In this document: positions 1 to 8,504 of the stretch, in pieces
How positions within the stretch are numbered: position 1 is the first letter of the stretch
How the letters are laid out: every line of letters starts with the position of its first letter
From: JAKORR01 sp964608495
GTDB taxonomy: Bacteria; Armatimonadota; Zipacnadia; Zipacnadales; FEN-943
Direction: 5' to 3'
Assembly: GCA_964608495.1 (NCBI GenBank)
Contig: CAZSOQ010000110.1
Span: 1-16,919 of the forward strand
Length of the DNA stretch: 16,919 bases
Program-made: the position numbers and the translations under genes
Notes under the pieces: generated by a model
The model's database searches: none
What the model was told of the DNA's origin: nothing
The model's input: the letters and a program-made list of their open reading frames with translations, nothing else

Positions 1-1
1 G

Positions 2-1231
2 GGGGACATGACGCCGGGGTCGTTCTATGTTGACACGAAGGCGAAGGTGCTCTACCTGTGGCTGAAGGACAACGGGGACCCCAACGCCGCCACTGTCGAG
101 GTGGCGGTTCGGCCCTTCCTGATGGTCGCCGAGGGCCGGTACCTGGTCATCAAGGGCTTCAAGATGACCCACAGCAGCACGGGCAACTACGTGAACTGGC
201 CCGCCGTGCGCCTGACAGGCTCCCACCTGGTCTTCCAGGGCAACGAGGTGACCTGGGCGGACTTCATCGGCTTCGGCTTCAACGGCTCCTTCATTGACGT
301 GATAGACAACAAGTTCAACTACTGCGGCAACAGCGGCGTGGGCGGCAACAGCCTGCTCGGCTGCCGCCTCATCGGCAACGAGACCAGCTACAACAACTGG
401 CGCCGCTGGGCCCCGGGCTGGCACGCCGGCGGCATCAAGGTCATTCCCATTGAGCGCCAGCTCCTGATCCACCGCCACACCGCCCTGGGCAACCACGCCG
501 ACGGCATCTGGGTCGATTCCCTCGATTCAGGCCAGGTCACCATCAGCAGTTGCCTGTCGGCGAACAACGAGGGGAACGGCATCCACTTCGAGATCGCCCA
601 GCGGGGTCTCATCGTGAACAACGTGCTGCACCACAACCGGGGGCGCGGGATCTACCTGTCCAGCTCGCGCGAGACCCTCGTGGCCCACAACGTCTGCTAC
701 GCCAACGGCATGTCGGGGATCGTGTCGGTCGGCCCGGACCGCCAAGGCCCCGTCGAGCGCTTCGGGGAGCCGGGGATCATCCCGGCGCGCAACAACTACA
801 TCATCGGCAACATCATGATGGACAACATGAACCCGGAGCTCAAGCCCGAGGGCTGGAACTACCGCCCCGAGCTGATCCTGCCGAATCCCGAGGAGAAGCC
901 CGAGCTGTTCAGCGGCTGCCACGCGGACTACAACGTGTACTGGCGCAGCGACGGTCGCGCGATACCCTTCTGGTTCGGCTGGGGCGCCAAGACCTGGGAC
1001 CCGATTGACCGCTGGTGCGAGGACACGGGGAACGACGTGCACTCGGTAATCGCCGACCCGCTGTTCGTGGACGCCGCCGGCGGCGACTTCCACCTCAAGC
1101 CCGGCAGCCCGGCCGCGGGCCTCGCGCCCATCCTGGGCGAGGTGGGCACCGACGCGGACGACCAGACCCGTCCCGACAGGGAGCGGCTCCGCTGCGCGGG
1201 CGCCTACGAGCTCCCCGCCGCGAAGGAGTAG
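2..1231 (+). CDS. right-handed parallel beta-helix protein, 5' end outside the window
   Basis: The reading frame is open to the left edge: two sense codons (Gly, Asp) precede the first ATG at 8, and that ATG has no ribosome site, so this is most likely the C-terminal part of a longer secreted protein. From about residue 45 to 270 (counting from the ATG) it shows irregular beta-helix rungs rich in Asn and Gly, such as 'LVFQGNEVTWADF', 'FIDVIDNKFNYCGNSGVGG', 'GLIVNNVLHHNRGRGIYL' and 'TLVAHNVCYANGMSGI'. The end has the usual closing block of this class, 'ADPLFVDAAGGDFHLKPGSP' near 349-368 and 'CAGAYEL' near 396-402. The opening 'GSFYVDTKAKVLYLWLKD' is typical of the strand pair before the helix. 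Relatives include NosD/pectate-lyase-like (PbH1 repeat) proteins, which may be lyases, glycosidases or binders. No catalytic triad can be assigned. It ends in TAG, 37 bp from the convergent PHP gene. Confidence 0.85.
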   Translation, partial: GDMTPGSFYVDTKAKVLYLWLKDNGDPNAATVEVAVRPFLMVAEGRYLVIKGFKMTHSSTGNYVNWPAVRLTGSHLVFQGNEVTWADFIGFGFNGSFIDVIDNKFNYCGNSGVGGNSLLGCRLIGNETSYNNWRRWAPGWHAGGIKVIPIERQLLIHRHTALGNHADGIWVDSLDSGQVTISSCLSANNEGNGIHFEIAQRGLIVNNVLHHNRGRGIYLSSSRETLVAHNVCYANGMSGIVSVGPDRQGPVERFGEPGIIPARNNYIIGNIMMDNMNPELKPEGWNYRPELILPNPEEKPELFSGCHADYNVYWRSDGRAIPFWFGWGAKTWDPIDRWCEDTGNDVHSVIADPLFVDAAGGDFHLKPGSPAAGLAPILGEVGTDADDQTRPDRERLRCAGAYELPAAKE

Positions 1232-1268
1232 CCCGGCCCCGCGCGCTCTCTCGCGCCCCGCGCGCCGT
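1232..1268. terminator. short convergent intergenic gap, weak hairpin only
   Basis: This 37-bp gap between two genes that end facing each other holds only G, C and a few T and A. The best inverted repeat is GCGCG at 1241-1245 with CGCGC at 1252-1256 around a 6-nt loop. There is no T tract on either strand, so an intrinsic terminator is possible but poorly supported. Confidence 0.2.
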
Positions 1269-3611
1269 CTATTGGGCCGGCGGATCAACCCAGATCGGGC
1301 TCGACCAGGCCATCTCGGTGTCTTCCTGGATGACCCGCAGGTACCACCACTCGGTGCCGGTCAGCGGCTCCTCGCGCACGAAGGCGCCCTCCAGGTCCTC
1401 CCTGCCCTCGCCCTCCCACGACTTGGCTACCTCGTTGTCCCGCAGCAGGTCCACGCGCTTGATGGGCCCCGTGCCGATGGCCCGCCACTTCACCTCGCGC
1501 TTCTCGGCCGCGGTCGCCGCCGTGATCTCGCTGCCCATCGGCCGCCCGTTGAGGCTGAACTGCACCAGAAGGTGCTGCCCCGTGGTCGCGTAACAGGCGC
1601 GGTCGTACATCGCGTCCCACAGCGCCTCGCGGCGTAGTTCCTTGCTCAGGACGGCGCAGCGCGCCGGGCCGGTGCCCGGGCGCCCCGAGTGCGTGTCGGT
1701 CGAGCCGATGAAGCCCAGCCGATGCCCGGCGGCCAGGGCCGTCTGCACGCTCGAGCCACGGTCGCTGGCTCTCACCCGAAGCTCCGGCACGGGCCCGCCC
1801 GGCACCTCGAAGGAGCCACGCGCCTGGCAGATCTCGACCACGCGCTGGTATTTGTGGTTGATCTTGGACCAGTCCACCGGCCCCCACGCCAGCCGCCCAT
1901 CCGCGAGCTTCACGCCCGAGTCGGTGTTCGGATGGTGCGGCACGGTGAGCACGCGGATGCCCATCTCGTCGAACATCGCCCACCAGCTCTCCATGTTGTC
2001 CGGCAGCTTCGGCTGCTCGGGGCCCTGATCGCCGCGGTAGTAGGCGTTGCGGTGACCGCGCACGCTGTCGCTCCACTCGAAGCCCGGTATCGTCGCGAAT
2101 CTGCCTGCCTCGTTGTGCCGATTGCCGACCTCGATGGTCCTACGCCAGTTGTCTCCCCTGGGCGAGTGGTCGGACAGGCCCGCGAAGTCCATGCCGAGGA
2201 ACCGGCGCGCGTAGCCATAGGCCTCGTCGGGATCACCGACCGCGTCGCTGGAGATCTCGCAGTGGGAGTGGATGTCGCCGAAGTAGACGCCGGGCTCGTC
2301 CTCGGCCCGTGGGAGGATGGGGTTGCTGCGCGCGCTCATCCCCTCCGACTCGACAGTCACGCGGCTCACCGCGCCCGCCGGGAAGCGGGCCTGGAAGTCG
2401 TGGCTCCCGCCGTCCGCCTCGGTGAAGCCGTACTCGCGCGGCAGGCCCGCCGCGGTGTTGCACGTCAGCCGCACGGTGCCGCGGAAGTCTTGCGCCGGGT
2501 TGCCGTTCTCGTCCATGGCCGCCACGGTCACTCGCCCGGGCTGCCCGGCCACCGGCCGCGCCTCGGCGACGCACAGGAGCTGCTTGGCCGGCCCACCCTT
2601 GGCCCGCACCTCGAAGCGGCCGTCCACGGGCCTGGGCCCGGCTCCGGCCGAGGGCACGATCAGGGCTCCGAGCGTGCCTACCACGTTCGTGTGCGGCGTG
2701 TACTTGAGCGACGCCGCGATCCTGACCCGGTCGCCCGGGGCCAGCGGCCCGCCGGCGACGAGGGTCGCGATGACGGCCACGGGCTTGGGAGTGGGCGGCC
2801 AGCTCTTCTTGGGCGGCGGCACCGAGGTCTCGAAGCGGGCGTCCTTGGCGGCCGCCGTGGCCCCCTCGGGCACGATCTGGGCCTTGAGGTCCGAGAGGCT
2901 GAACTCGCGCGCCGGGCGCCAGTGCTGCCACTGGAGCTGGACGCTCCCGCCCTCGCGGAGGCCCACCTTGCCGACCGTGACGTCGAACCGGGCCTCTACG
3001 GTCGTGCCCGCCACGCCCGGCTCGGTCGGCGTCATGGCGAGGCGGGCGAACTCGGCGCCCAGATCGCCCAGGGGGCCCACCGACACGTCGTCCAGCCACA
3101 CGGTGCCCGTGGACTTCTGCAGCCCCAGCACCAACTGCAGCTCGACGGTGCCCGGCTCGGGCTCGATGACGCCGGCGACCTCCCGCCAGTCGAGGGTGCC
3201 CTGGAAGTCCCCGAGGCCCTGGTTGCGCAGCACCTCGCCCTTCGCGTCCCTGTGCAGGACGTTCACGCGGCCGCTGGTCAGGTCCTGGGCCTTCACCCAC
3301 ACCGACAGCCACAGTGGGCCCTCGGGGAGCGGCCCCACCATCTGCCGCCAGGCCTGGATGTAGCTCGTCTGCTTGTCCGGATCGAGGCCGACCACGCGCG
3401 CCGAGCGCAGGCCCGAGTGGCGCACTTCGCCGTCCCACCCGAACTCGCACCCGGGGAGGGCCGGCAGGCCCCAGGCCGCGAGGTTCTTGCCGTCCTCCGA
3501 CAGCTCCTCGAAGCCCGGGTTCCTCACAAGGTTCTCCTGCGCCCCGACGAGGGAAGCCGCCGTAGCCGTCAGGATCGCCAGGAGGGCCACAGTGATGGGG
3601 CGTGCTCTCAT
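1269..3611 (-). CDS. secreted PHP-domain (CehA/McbA or DUF3604-like) metallohydrolase with N-terminal carbohydrate-binding-like module
   Basis: A 780-residue protein. The ATG at 3611 is preferred over the in-frame GTG at 3620 because AAGGAAGG lies 8 nt before it. Residues 1-24 form a signal peptide ending VGA|QE. Residues 26-178 look like a CBM4/9-type jelly roll, from 'NLVRNPGFEE' to 'VWLDDVSVG'. Residues 185-435 hold beta-sandwich, Ig-like segments. The PHP domain spans 440-650 with likely metal ligands H448 and H450 (GDIHSHCE), D481 and H482 (LSDHS), E512, H520, H559 and H560 (VPHHPN), D639 and H641 (STDTHSG). The C-terminal sandwich 'RPMGSE...WWYLRV...AWSSPIWV' is typical of DUF3604/CehA proteins. 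The family includes the carbaryl hydrolase CehA, but most members have no known substrate. The gene follows the GH42-like gene by 50 bp on the same strand, so co-transcription is likely. A role in removing a substituent from polysaccharide or in another hydrolysis outside the cell is inference. Confidence 0.88.
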   Translation of the reverse strand: MRARPITVALLAILTATAASLVGAQENLVRNPGFEELSEDGKNLAAWGLPALPGCEFGWDGEVRHSGLRSARVVGLDPDKQTSYIQAWRQMVGPLPEGPLWLSVWVKAQDLTSGRVNVLHRDAKGEVLRNQGLGDFQGTLDWREVAGVIEPEPGTVELQLVLGLQKSTGTVWLDDVSVGPLGDLGAEFARLAMTPTEPGVAGTTVEARFDVTVGKVGLREGGSVQLQWQHWRPAREFSLSDLKAQIVPEGATAAAKDARFETSVPPPKKSWPPTPKPVAVIATLVAGGPLAPGDRVRIAASLKYTPHTNVVGTLGALIVPSAGAGPRPVDGRFEVRAKGGPAKQLLCVAEARPVAGQPGRVTVAAMDENGNPAQDFRGTVRLTCNTAAGLPREYGFTEADGGSHDFQARFPAGAVSRVTVESEGMSARSNPILPRAEDEPGVYFGDIHSHCEISSDAVGDPDEAYGYARRFLGMDFAGLSDHSPRGDNWRRTIEVGNRHNEAGRFATIPGFEWSDSVRGHRNAYYRGDQGPEQPKLPDNMESWWAMFDEMGIRVLTVPHHPNTDSGVKLADGRLAWGPVDWSKINHKYQRVVEICQARGSFEVPGGPVPELRVRASDRGSSVQTALAAGHRLGFIGSTDTHSGRPGTGPARCAVLSKELRREALWDAMYDRACYATTGQHLLVQFSLNGRPMGSEITAATAAEKREVKWRAIGTGPIKRVDLLRDNEVAKSWEGEGREDLEGAFVREEPLTGTEWWYLRVIQEDTEMAWSSPIWVDPPAQ

Positions 3612-3616
3612 GGGAT

Positions 3617-3627
3617 TCACCTTCCTT
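3617..3627 (-). promoter_or_regulatory. ribosome binding site of the PHP hydrolase gene
   Basis: On the minus strand the sequence reads AAGGAAGGTGA, ending 5 nt before the ATG at 3611; the AAGG core is 8 nt away. GGTGA continues the match to the 3' end of 16S rRNA. It decides for ATG 3611 and against GTG 3620, which falls inside it. Confidence 0.65.
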
Positions 3628-3661
3628 CTGCTCCAGGCTGCTCAGTGTGCGGCCTCGCCGG

Positions 3662-6600
3662 CTACTCCGCCAGCAGGACCACCAGTCGCCTCCTCGCCTC
3701 GTCCATGCGCCCAGCCTCTGCCACCAGCACCACCTGCAGCCGCACCTCCGCCGGGCACTCGATGCGCAGTCCCTGGGGCCCTGCGGTCGCCCGCACCTCA
3801 GCCAGCCGTCGCCACTGCCCTCCGGCCAGCTCACCGGCCTCCGCGACGACCTCTCCCGTGCCTTCGCGCGCCACCGTCACATCGCCCGCCTCGAAGGGCA
3901 GCACGGCCAGCAGGCCCGAGGACGCCAGCGGCTTGCCGTCCAGCGCCAGGACCGTCGCGTGGCCCCGGCTCCTCGCCACGGGCTGGTCGCCAAGCCGTGT
4001 CTCGCCCTGTGCCTCGGCCAGCACCGGCCGTCCCTGTGCGTCCAGCACCGCCATGCCGGGCCCCATGCCCTTCAGCTCCATCGCCAGCGGTCCGTGCCGC
4101 GTGCCGACAACCGCCCGGCAGGGCTCCCCGGCGTTGTAGGCCACGATCGCTTGCCCATCGTCTTCGAGCGGCACGCGGAACACGTGCAGGTTCTCGCGGT
4201 CGGGCGTCACCGCCAGGCGCTTCACCCCGGCCAGCTCGAGGAAGGCGGCGTAGATCCCGCGGCGCGGGACGTCGCGCTCCAGCTCGATCGGCTCGCCAAC
4301 GAACAGCACTTGCCCGGCGTCCAGCCGGCGCAGCACCGCCACGGCGCCCTCGTCCGAACGCGCCACGACCTCCTCGCCCGTCACCGACAGCGCCAGGCTC
4401 GGCCGCCCTTCGTAGCCGCCGACCGCCGCGGCGGGGGCCGCCCGGCCCGCCAGCACCCCACTGAACGACACGCGGCTCTGCTCGCCCTGCTGCATCTCGA
4501 GCCACGGGTAGCGCCTGGTGACCTCCGTCGCGCCGGTCAGGAGCTTGACGCGGTCGGCCTTCGTCCACTGCAGATCGTCAGCGTAGCCGACGTCGCCCGT
4601 GACGAGGAGGCTCCCGCCGCCCCGTACGAAGGCCAGGACGCGCTCGAAGGTCTCGTCCGTCGGGCAGTAGGGCACGGGCCAGACCAGCGCCTTGCAGGCC
4701 GTGGGGATTCTGTCCAGGTCCGCCTCGCACAGGCTCTCGAAGGGCACGTCCAGGCCCATGAGCGTCGCCGCGGCCGCGCAGATCGCCCGCACGCAGGTCT
4801 CCTTGCCGCCCGTCAGCCGGTGGGCGTCGGGCAGGAGGAGGTAGACCTCCGCGGGCTCGTAGACGGGCCGCAGCGGCCCGAACATGAGGGCCTGGTTGCG
4901 CTCGACGAGCGCCGCCTCGCGCAGCACGTGGTCGGAGTACACCTTGCCGAAGGGGAAGATGCCCGCCATGGGGTCACGCCAGTGCCAGGTGGCCGTGAAG
5001 GAGCTGCCCAGGCCGAAGGCGTGATGGTGCAGATACAGGAACCGCCTGCTGTACTCCTCCTCGGTCTCGCCGCCGGGGAAGGAGGGGTGCTGGCGCGCGC
5101 CGCATTCGCCGACGCTCAGCGGCTGGCCGGCCCACCGGCGGTCGAGGGTCTTGAGGTATAGGCCGAAGTCGGCCAGCTCCCCGTAGTAGTGCTGGTCGGT
5201 GAAGTCCTGGTCGCGCGATGCCAGCGGCGGGTCGAAGATCCTCGGCCCCCAGCCGAAGCCCTGCCCCCAGCCCGGGGTGACGGCCAGGTCGGGCCGCACG
5301 GACCGGAAGGCCTCGCGCGTGACCCGTGCCCAGTCGGCCAGGCGGTCGACCGCGAAGGTCGTCACGTCCCGCGCCCGCAGGCTGTCCCACCTTTGCGGGG
5401 GGAAGCTGAAGGGTACCTGGGGCAGGGCCTGCTCCGGCGCATCCTCGCCCCAGGCCTCGCGCAGCCGCTCGTCCGTGCCATGCCTGTCCCGCAGCCACTG
5501 GTTGAAGACCGCCCGCTCCTTCTCTGTGTCGTCCGAGGTCACCCCCGTCTCGTTGCAGGTGTCCATGATGAAGCCCGGCACGTCCCTGTACCTCGCGGCG
5601 ATCTCCTTCGCGCGGGTCGTGTGGTCGGCCAACTGCTCGGGGTCGGCGGTGGCCATGAAGTTGGGCGTGTGGAACATCACGATGCGATGCTTCTGCGCCA
5701 GGTACACCCAGGCGTCGCTGGCCCGCTTCTGCTCCTCCGTCTGCCAGGGCAGGAAGCAGCGCGATATACGCATCCCCAGGTCCTGCATCATCTGGAAATC
5801 GCGCTCCCAGTCGGTCACGCGCCGCTGGCTGATGGAGCCGTTAGTGCCCCACCAGTTCTGGCACCCGATCAGGTACCGCGGCCTGCCCTCGTAATCGAAG
5901 TAGCTGTCCCTGATCGCCACCGACGGGCCGCTGCGCGCCACGGAATCGCGCCACACGACGAAGCCGTTCTCCTCCTGGTCGTAGGGCTCGGCGCCCGCCG
6001 TCTTGCCTTCCAGCCGCAGCTCCGACCGCACGATGAACAGGTCCGCGCCCTCTGCCGGGGCCGTCCACGTCATCTCGAGCACGTCCTGGGCTCCCGGCTC
6101 CAGGTCCACGCGGAACTCCCGCCGCTGCGCGGTCTTGCCGTCACCGGCCGTGGCGGGGGCCGCCGGGCTCACGGATAGCACCGCGGTGCCCCGTTGTGCC
6201 CGCGGCCCGTGGTTGGCCACGCGCGTCCGGATCGTCACCTGCTCCCCGGCCCGGTAGCAGGCATACTCCGTCTCTGTGCCGTACAGGAAGGTCCTGTCCA
6301 CGAGGCGCTGCACGATCCCCGGCAGATGGGGCAGCAGCGTGCCGTCGCCCTCCGCGAACAGGTCGCGGTTGCTGACCCCGAAGAAGCCCCACGCCGACTT
6401 GGCGAAGTAGCCGTCGAAGTGGTACATCACGCTCCCCAGCGCGCCGCGCGGCCTCCCGTAGCGGTCGTAGGACTGCACCAGCGGGACGATTCGCGACCGA
6501 TCCGGCCCAAACCCGTGCCCCTGCACGGACAGCACTCCCACCGCCGCCATGCCCTCGAAGGGGCCGTCCAGTTTCAGCGACGCCGGCACCACGCTCTGTC

Positions 6601-8257
6601 CCTCGGCCGCGCGGGCGCGGGCCGCGTCCTTCAGCGGGTGCGACGGGTCGAAGACCCCGATCTGCTCCTCCTTCGGCCACATCGCGTCGCGTATGCGGCA
6701 GTGGCGGGTGTTCATCACTTCCGGGCTCTGGCGCAGGCTCTCGTAGGGATCATCGGCGATCCGGGGGTCCTCGATCCAGAAGGTGTAGTCCCCGCCGTCG
6801 GCCACCACTTCCGTGGACAGCCCGACCATGATCGCCGCCATGTTGCTCAGGTTCGGCTGATCGCCCGGCCCGCCGCGCCCGACCGAGGGGTTGTCCCGCC
6901 AGTAGGCGAAGTCGCTCGGCACCAGGACGTACTCCTTCCACTCGGTCGTGAGGTCCACGGCGGCCTTCCACCGAGCCCCGTCCTGCTCGTGCCACTCGAC
7001 CAGCATCCTCGGTGTGTGCTCGTCGCCTCGCGCCCGGAACACCAGCTCGCTCCAGCCCTGGAAGAAGCGGTCCGCCGGGATAGCGGGCGTGCGTGCCGTC
7101 GCCCAGCCTCTCATCTCGCGGACCGCGAACTGCAGCCTCGCCACGCCCTCGCGCGCCGCCTGCTCGTCCAGCGTGAGCACGGGCGCGGCTCCCCTCGGCC
7201 CGCCGCCCGAGGACCACTTCTCCGGCGCCAGCTCCTCGGGCGTGAAGAGCCGCGTCGCCTTCTCGCCCACCTGCCGGGGCAGGTCCGCCAGGGGCACCCA
7301 GCCCTGAGGTCCCCGCGCCATCTGCACGTCGAAGGCATAGCCCCCCATGGTCAGCAGGCAGCCGCCGCCGGCCAGGTAGTCCTGGATCGTCTCCCGCGCC
7401 GCCGCGGGCACAGCCGGCCCGTAGGGGAGCACGAGCACATCGAAGCTGTCGGGGGTGAGGAGGGCCGGATTGGCCAATTGAGCCCCCGTGAGCCTGTGAC
7501 AGCGGAAGCCCGCCGCCTCCAGAGCCCTGGTCAGCACCTTCGGGTCCGACGGCGCCCCCAGCCTCGGGAAGTCGTCGTCGAGCACCGCCAGGTCGCGCCC
7601 CACCGATCGCTGGAAGCCGCTTTCGGCCCGGTACCGCTCCGCCTCCGCCAGCGCCCGGGTCTGAGCGACAGCGGCTACCAGGTCCGGGCGCGACGGCTCG
7701 TAGTCCGTCGCCTCGGAGCCCACCTCTAGCTGCACATCGTCGAAGTAGGCCTCGCCGTGGCCGTGCAGGAGCAGGATCGCGCGGGCTTCCGCCGTCCGCT
7801 CGGGCACCTGGGCCGTCACGACCAGCCGCGTCCACTGGGTGGTGCCCACGAGCTTGCTCTCGCTGTCCCGATAGTCCACGCGACGCTCGTCGCCGTCGAA
7901 GAAGTTGAGGGATATGTACGCCCCCACGCCGTCCCTGGCATCCCGCGTCCGTGCCCACGCGCTCAGGGCCAGCGTCTGGCCCACGCCCACGTTCCGGGCG
8001 CTCTGGTACATCTGGTGCCAGGACACCTGCGCCTCGGGCCCCACGGCCACCACGGCGCAGGCCTGCCCGTCGTAGGGCTCGTCGAAGCGTCGCTCACAGG
8101 TCACCCCGGGCGCGGTCGAGGGCTGCCAGTGCTTGACGTACTTCCCCCCCGGCCGGCCCAGCTCGAACCCGGAGTTGGACAGCATGTTGCGCGACGCCGG
8201 CTGGGCCAGGCCTACGCCGCAGGCGAACAGGACGCTCACCGGCACTAGACAACGCAT
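3662..8257 (-). CDS. secreted giant GH42-like (clan GH-A) glycoside hydrolase with two amidotransferase-like domains
   Basis: A 1531-residue protein starting at ATG 8257, with GGGAGG 9 nt upstream. Residues 1-18 are a signal peptide ending GLA|QP. Residues 23-178 are a CBM4/9-like jelly roll ('NMLSNSGFELG' to 'AYFDDVQLE'). Residues 219-320 resemble a class I glutamine-amidotransferase fold ('FDVLVLPYG', 'YLAGGGCLLTMGG'). Residues 360-500 look like a second binding sandwich. Residues 655-745 resemble a CARDB/Ig-like domain. The TIM barrel spans about 780-1110: likely acid/base E903 in 'DTCNETG', GH42-like 'FNQWLRDRHGTDERLREAWG' at 918-937, 'DQHYYG' at 1021, likely nucleophile E1051 in 'SVGECGA'. 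Residues 1135-1340 form another amidotransferase-like domain, as in the GH42 trimerisation domain ('FVRGGGSLLVTGDVG'). A beta-rich tail follows. The substrate may be a beta-galactoside or another beta-glycan; the exact family is not certain. It is the first gene of a probable two-gene operon and diverges from the GH10 gene. Confidence 0.85.
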   Translation of the reverse strand: MRCLVPVSVLFACGVGLAQPASRNMLSNSGFELGRPGGKYVKHWQPSTAPGVTCERRFDEPYDGQACAVVAVGPEAQVSWHQMYQSARNVGVGQTLALSAWARTRDARDGVGAYISLNFFDGDERRVDYRDSESKLVGTTQWTRLVVTAQVPERTAEARAILLLHGHGEAYFDDVQLEVGSEATDYEPSRPDLVAAVAQTRALAEAERYRAESGFQRSVGRDLAVLDDDFPRLGAPSDPKVLTRALEAAGFRCHRLTGAQLANPALLTPDSFDVLVLPYGPAVPAAARETIQDYLAGGGCLLTMGGYAFDVQMARGPQGWVPLADLPRQVGEKATRLFTPEELAPEKWSSGGGPRGAAPVLTLDEQAAREGVARLQFAVREMRGWATARTPAIPADRFFQGWSELVFRARGDEHTPRMLVEWHEQDGARWKAAVDLTTEWKEYVLVPSDFAYWRDNPSVGRGGPGDQPNLSNMAAIMVGLSTEVVADGGDYTFWIEDPRIADDPYESLRQSPEVMNTRHCRIRDAMWPKEEQIGVFDPSHPLKDAARARAAEGQSVVPASLKLDGPFEGMAAVGVLSVQGHGFGPDRSRIVPLVQSYDRYGRPRGALGSVMYHFDGYFAKSAWGFFGVSNRDLFAEGDGTLLPHLPGIVQRLVDRTFLYGTETEYACYRAGEQVTIRTRVANHGPRAQRGTAVLSVSPAAPATAGDGKTAQRREFRVDLEPGAQDVLEMTWTAPAEGADLFIVRSELRLEGKTAGAEPYDQEENGFVVWRDSVARSGPSVAIRDSYFDYEGRPRYLIGCQNWWGTNGSISQRRVTDWERDFQMMQDLGMRISRCFLPWQTEEQKRASDAWVYLAQKHRIVMFHTPNFMATADPEQLADHTTRAKEIAARYRDVPGFIMDTCNETGVTSDDTEKERAVFNQWLRDRHGTDERLREAWGEDAPEQALPQVPFSFPPQRWDSLRARDVTTFAVDRLADWARVTREAFRSVRPDLAVTPGWGQGFGWGPRIFDPPLASRDQDFTDQHYYGELADFGLYLKTLDRRWAGQPLSVGECGARQHPSFPGGETEEEYSRRFLYLHHHAFGLGSSFTATWHWRDPMAGIFPFGKVYSDHVLREAALVERNQALMFGPLRPVYEPAEVYLLLPDAHRLTGGKETCVRAICAAAATLMGLDVPFESLCEADLDRIPTACKALVWPVPYCPTDETFERVLAFVRGGGSLLVTGDVGYADDLQWTKADRVKLLTGATEVTRRYPWLEMQQGEQSRVSFSGVLAGRAAPAAAVGGYEGRPSLALSVTGEEVVARSDEGAVAVLRRLDAGQVLFVGEPIELERDVPRRGIYAAFLELAGVKRLAVTPDRENLHVFRVPLEDDGQAIVAYNAGEPCRAVVGTRHGPLAMELKGMGPGMAVLDAQGRPVLAEAQGETRLGDQPVARSRGHATVLALDGKPLASSGLLAVLPFEAGDVTVAREGTGEVVAEAGELAGGQWRRLAEVRATAGPQGLRIECPAEVRLQVVLVAEAGRMDEARRRLVVLLAE

Positions 8258-8266
8258 GAGAGTGGG

Positions 8267-8272
8267 CCTCCC
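8267..8272 (-). promoter_or_regulatory. ribosome binding site of the GH42-like gene
   Basis: GGGAGG on the minus strand, 9 nt before the ATG at 8257. It supports this start over an upstream extension to 8302, and the signal peptide then begins at residue 1. Confidence 0.65.
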
Positions 8273-8491
8273 GGTGCGGCCTTGCTCGGCCGCCGGATCC
8301 ACGCGGGCCGATCCCCGCGCTCGCCCTCAATCTTCACCGGCGCCGCGCCGGCCCCTTCCGCCTCAGGACGCAGGAGTCTCGCCTCGCGGGGGTAATACGC
8401 ACCTCACCCCTGGGGGCAGAGGGCCGCGCCGCGTGGCGCCCGCGCAGGCGGGCCAGCGACGGCCCTCGCGAGCAGGCGACACGCCCCCGGC

Positions 8492-8497
8492 AGGAGG
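8492..8497 (+). promoter_or_regulatory. ribosome binding site of the GH10 gene
   Basis: AGGAGG, a full consensus site, 7 nt before the ATG at 8505. It fixes this start and rejects the long open upstream extension to 8133. Confidence 0.8.
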
Positions 8498-8504
8498 CCC
8501 GTCC

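Larger units (their letters stand above)
8258..8504. other. divergent intergenic region with three short GC-only inverted repeats
   Basis: These 247 bp separate the diverging GH42-like and GH10 genes and should contain both promoters. No convincing -35/-10 pair is visible on either strand; the only AT-rich stretch is around TAATAC at 8393-8398. Three perfect inverted repeats lie close together: GCGGCC/GGCCGC at 8276-8281 and 8288-8293, CGCGGG/CCCGCG at 8302-8307 and 8314-8319, and CCGGCGC/GCGCCGG around a single base at 8337-8351. They may be operators or leader hairpins of the GH42-like gene, or chance in such GC-rich DNA. Confidence 0.5.

Noticed and set aside
1689..4139. 816-codon open frame on the plus strand opposite the PHP and GH42-like genes
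   Set aside because: It runs across two real genes and their gap. Its composition (Arg, His, Ala, Gly, Pro) is that of a shadow frame and no ribosome site was seen.
8392..8398. TAATAC / GTATTA as a -10 box in the first divergent region
   Set aside because: Neither strand has a reasonable -35 box at the right distance; it is simply the least GC-rich spot.
8133..8504. Upstream extension of the GH10 frame to 8133
   Set aside because: It would overlap the start of the GH42-like gene. AGGAGG at 8492-8497 and the signal peptide right after ATG 8505 decide against it.
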